Positions 61,536-64,000 of a stretch of 64,000 nt of DNA are shown piece after piece; the stretch's first letter is position 1; each line of letters begins with the position of its first letter. Origin of the DNA: Chelatococcus albus (GTDB lineage Bacteria > Pseudomonadota > Alphaproteobacteria > Rhizobiales > Beijerinckiaceae). The DNA lies in contig NZ_JASJEV010000010.1 of assembly GCF_030067675.1 (NCBI RefSeq), positions 1-64,000 on the forward strand, in the 5' to 3' direction. The notes under the pieces were generated by a model that was not told the origin of the DNA, did no database searches, and saw nothing but the letters and a program-made list of their open reading frames with translations. A program made the translations under genes and the position numbers.

Positions 61536-64000
61536 TCAGAACTCGGCCCAGTCGTCGAGGCGGGCGCCGGAATTGGCGACGCGCCGCGGCGCCGGACGGG
61601 CGGCGGGCTTCGGCTCCCGGCTCGCCATGGCGGCCGCGAGGCTCTTCAGGTTGGCCGCATCGGTGTGGGCGGCGAAGCTCTCCTCGCCCTGCATCTCGTC
61701 GGTGCGGAAGGCGGCGACGAGGTTGCGCAGGCGCTCGATCTGCGTCTGCAGCTCGTTGGCGGAGGCCGCGCTCTCTTCGGCCAGCGCCGAGTTCTGCTGC
61801 GTCATCTCGTCCATATGCGCCACGGTCTGGCTCATCTCGTCGATGCCGTTGGCCTGCTCGGCCGCGGCGGCGGAGATGTCGGCGACGGTTGCCGCCACGC
61901 GGTTTGCCGCGGCCACGATCTGTTGCAGCACGTCGCCCGCGCCCTGCACCAGCCTGACGCCGTCGGCCACCTGCTCGCTCGAGTTGGAGATGAGCCCCTT
62001 GATGTCCTTGGCCGCCTGGCTGGACCGCTGGGCGAGCGCCCGGACCTCGGAGGCGACGACGGCGAAGCCCTTGCCCGCCTCGCCGGCGCGCGCCGCCTCC
62101 ACCGCCGCGTTGAGGGCGAGCAGATTCGTCTGGAAGGCGATGTCGTCGATCACCCCGATGATCTCGGAGATGCGGGTCGAGGCCTTCTCGATGCGCTCCA
62201 TGGCGGTCACCGCCTCGGCGACGATCTGGCCGCCGCGCTCGGCCACGCTCTTTGCCTCCTCGCCGAGGGCGGTCGCCTGGCGCGAGTTCTCGGCGCTCTG
62301 CTTGACCGAGGCCGCAAGCTCCTCGGTGGTTGCCGCCGTCTCCTCGAGGCTCGTCGCCTGATCCTCCGTGCGCTTGGCAAGGTCGGAGGCGCCAGCGTTG
62401 ATCTCGGCCGCCGAGACCGACACCTCGCGCGCCGTCTGCTGGATGGTGGTGACCGTCTCCGACAGGCGGGTGAGGGTGGTGTTCAGGCTTTCCTTCAGAT
62501 CGGCGAAGCGGCCGTGATAGTCGCCGGTGATGCGGCGGGTGAGGTCACCCTGGGCCAGCGCCGCGAGCGCATCGGCGAAGTCGTCGGTCGCGGCCTCCAC
62601 CATGGCGCCGATGCGGTTGATGCCCTCGGCGACGTTGCGGGTGAAGCCCGCCTTGCCGTCGAGCGGGACGCGGCGCGAGAAGTCGCCGGCCGAGGAGGCG
62701 GCCACGACCTCGGCGACCTCCGCCTCCGCCGCGAGCTCCTTGGTGAGGTCGTTCCACTCGAGCACCGCACCGAGCCGCTTGCCGTCGGGCGCGAAGATGG
62801 GGCTGACGCTGATGTCCATCTTCCGGGCCCCGACGGTGATGCGCGCCTGATAGGTCTCGCTGAGCTGCTCGACGCGTGCGCGCTGCTGGCCGGCGTTGCG
62901 ATGGAAGACGTCCATGCTGCGGCCGATGATGTCCTTGGCCGAGAAGCCCGGAATGGCCGTCTGGAAGTCCTGCTCCGCCTCGTTCATCAGCGTCTGGGCC
63001 GAGCGGTTGAGATAGACGATCTTGTGCTCGGGGTCCGTGACCATGACGGTGGTGCGGCAACCGTCGAGCGCCACCTTGATGCGGCTCGCCTCGACGCCGT
63101 TGTCGTAGATCGCCTTCATGGCGCGGGCGAGCTCGCCGATCTCGTCGTGGCGCTCGATGCCCTTGAGCTCGGCGTTCTCGGCACGGGCGAGCTTCTCCAC
63201 CGTGTCGCGGATGGCGAGGATCGGCTTGTAGATCGTGCGCCCGGCGAGCCAGCCGAGGACGCCGATGCCCGCGAGGATGCCAGTGCCGATCACGAACATC
63301 AGCCAGGCCATCTCCTCGATCGGCTTCTCAAGCTCAGCGATGGTCTGCTCGCCGACAATCGCCCACTTCAGCCCGTGGATCTGGAGCGGGAGGGCGCCCA
63401 CGACGCTCGGCACGCCGCCGGCGCCGGCGGCCTCAACCATGCCGCTCTGGCCCTGCAGGGCGCCCTTGAGGGCTTCGTTGTCATAGGCCGTGGCACGCAG
63501 GAAGGTCGGCTCCTTGCTGAGCGGCAGCTGCGAGCGGATGAGCCGGTCCGGTCCGACGATGAAGGTCTGGCCCGTCTTGCCGAGCCGGGTGACGGCGATG
63601 GCGTTGAGCGCGTCGGGCGACAGCTGCAGCGCGATGATGCCCATGGTGCCGCCGTAATCGTCGCGAATGGCGCGCGCCAGGAAGGCCGCAGGCTGCTGAT
63701 TGGCGGGCGCGTAGTTGTCGAAATCGACGAAGACGATCTCGGCCTGCGCCGCGGCCTCCTTCGCCGCCTTGAAGGCACGCGCGAGATTGCTGGCGGCGAG
63801 CGGGCCGTTGACGACGTTGCCGCCGAAGTCGCTCCGCTTCTCGACCGTATAGATGACATCGCCCTTGTCGTTCAGCAGGATGACGTCGGCGAATCCCTTG
63901 TTCTTCAGGTTGATCCAGTAGGGATGATACTTCTGGTGCATGATTCCGTAGAAGGAATCATCCTTGTCGCCCTTGTACTTCCAGCGTTCGCCGGCTGCAG
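61536..64000 (-). CDS. Methyl-accepting chemotaxis protein, 5' end outside window
   Basis: At least 821 codons are present and the frame stays open to base 64000. A Cache-type periplasmic sensor (seen from [12 protein letters not shown] onward, with [19 protein letters not shown]) is followed by a transmembrane helix ([21 protein letters not shown]). A HAMP domain, a PAS-like domain ([19 protein letters not shown]) and a second HAMP-like segment follow. The signalling tip is [21 protein letters not shown]. It ends in LDDWAEF, close to the WxxF tether that recruits CheR/CheB. Ligand unknown. Confidence 0.93.
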   Translation of the reverse strand, partial: AAGERWKYKGDKDDSFYGIMHQKYHPYWINLKNKGFADVILLNDKGDVIYTVEKRSDFGGNVVNGPLAASNLARAFKAAKEAAAQAEIVFVDFDNYAPANQQPAAFLARAIRDDYGGTMGIIALQLSPDALNAIAVTRLGKTGQTFIVGPDRLIRSQLPLSKEPTFLRATAYDNEALKGALQGQSGMVEAAGAGGVPSVVGALPLQIHGLKWAIVGEQTIAELEKPIEEMAWLMFVIGTGILAGIGVLGWLAGRTIYKPILAIRDTVEKLARAENAELKGIERHDEIGELARAMKAIYDNGVEASRIKVALDGCRTTVMVTDPEHKIVYLNRSAQTLMNEAEQDFQTAIPGFSAKDIIGRSMDVFHRNAGQQRARVEQLSETYQARITVGARKMDISVSPIFAPDGKRLGAVLEWNDLTKELAAEAEVAEVVAASSAGDFSRRVPLDGKAGFTRNVAEGINRIGAMVEAATDDFADALAALAQGDLTRRITGDYHGRFADLKESLNTTLTRLSETVTTIQQTAREVSVSAAEINAGASDLAKRTEDQATSLEETAATTEELAASVKQSAENSRQATALGEEAKSVAERGGQIVAEAVTAMERIEKASTRISEIIGVIDDIAFQTNLLALNAAVEAARAGEAGKGFAVVASEVRALAQRSSQAAKDIKGLISNSSEQVADGVRLVQGAGDVLQQIVAAANRVAATVADISAAAAEQANGIDEMSQTVAHMDEMTQQNSALAEESAASANELQTQIERLRNLVAAFRTDEMQGEESFAAHTDAANLKSLAAAMASREPKPAARPAPRRVANSGARLDDWAEF

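Noticed and set aside
58826-64000. Search for an attachment-site repeat of the tRNA-Arg 3' end, to define an integrated element.
   Set aside because: No second copy of the tRNA end, integrase or transposase gene was seen within the window.
1-64000. CRISPR arrays, rRNA genes, riboswitches or insertion sequences.
   Set aside because: No regularly spaced repeats, rRNA-like segments, known riboswitch cores or transposase genes were recognised by eye.

Overview
The window is about 64 kb of very GC-rich, densely coded DNA with the gene content of an alphaproteobacterium, most probably order Hyphomicrobiales (Rhizobiales). Supporting this are an OlsB-type ornithine-lipid acyltransferase, GlnD of 927 residues, PolA with intact proofreading, a ugpBAEC glycerol-3-phosphate transporter, a gcdH/CoA-transferase glutarate pathway beside a LysR regulator, and two chemoreceptors. 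Reading is by eye; genus cannot be named. There is no CRISPR array, rRNA operon, insertion sequence or prophage. One tRNA gene (Arg, CCG) is present.

Layout. 1-9.6 kb: a broken PAP2-family membrane phosphatase, olsB, a hybrid histidine kinase, comM (frameshifted in its P-loop), dapB, gpmA, alkB and a secreted protein of unknown function. 9.6-14.9 kb: a VOC protein, a grpE plus TRIC-type channel pair, glnD and an OsmC-like protein. 14.9-19 kb: a MarR remnant, then a same-strand block of an ECF sigma factor, RskA-like anti-sigma factor, fasciclin protein, b-type cytochrome and molybdopterin oxidoreductase. 18.8-24.4 kb: gshB, a chemoreceptor, YraN, rsmI and an LpoA-like lipoprotein. 24.4-28.8 kb: ugpBAEC with a Pho-box-like direct repeat in front.

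28.8-38.4 kb: an FAH-family enzyme followed by a duplicated hairpin; a small mercury-type locus (broken merR, merT-like gene, GDCC-motif protein); a 1113-residue SAM-cyclase-ATPase-TPR protein; a sugar kinase; an ECF41-type sigma factor with its expected promoter in front of a carboxymuconolactone decarboxylase-family gene; and a glycine-zipper lipoprotein. 38.6-47.6 kb: a GFA-family protein and a lysine/glutarate catabolic block (FAD oxidoreductase, LysR regulator, amaB, gcdH, family III CoA-transferase) plus a ThDP enzyme.

47.6-64 kb: a membrane-anchored cyclase with an unfamiliar C-terminal half; a cysteine-rich MarR regulator with a perfect 15-bp palindrome facing a three-gene operon (secreted protein, redoxin, glutamine amidotransferase); polA, a nitroreductase, an acyltransferase and a NMN adenylyltransferase-Nudix fusion; tRNA-Arg with a small orphan gene nearby; an MBL-fold hydrolase and a TIM-barrel enzyme; and a chemoreceptor running off the right edge.

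The best leads for new biology are the cysteine-extended MarR operon, the ECF-RskA-fasciclin-oxidoreductase block, and the ECF41 unit, where regulator and target promoter can both be read. Four genes are broken (PAP2, comM, marR remnant, merR). The comM lesion, a single base at a G run, could be a sequencing error. The PAP2 and MarR lesions are unlikely to be.
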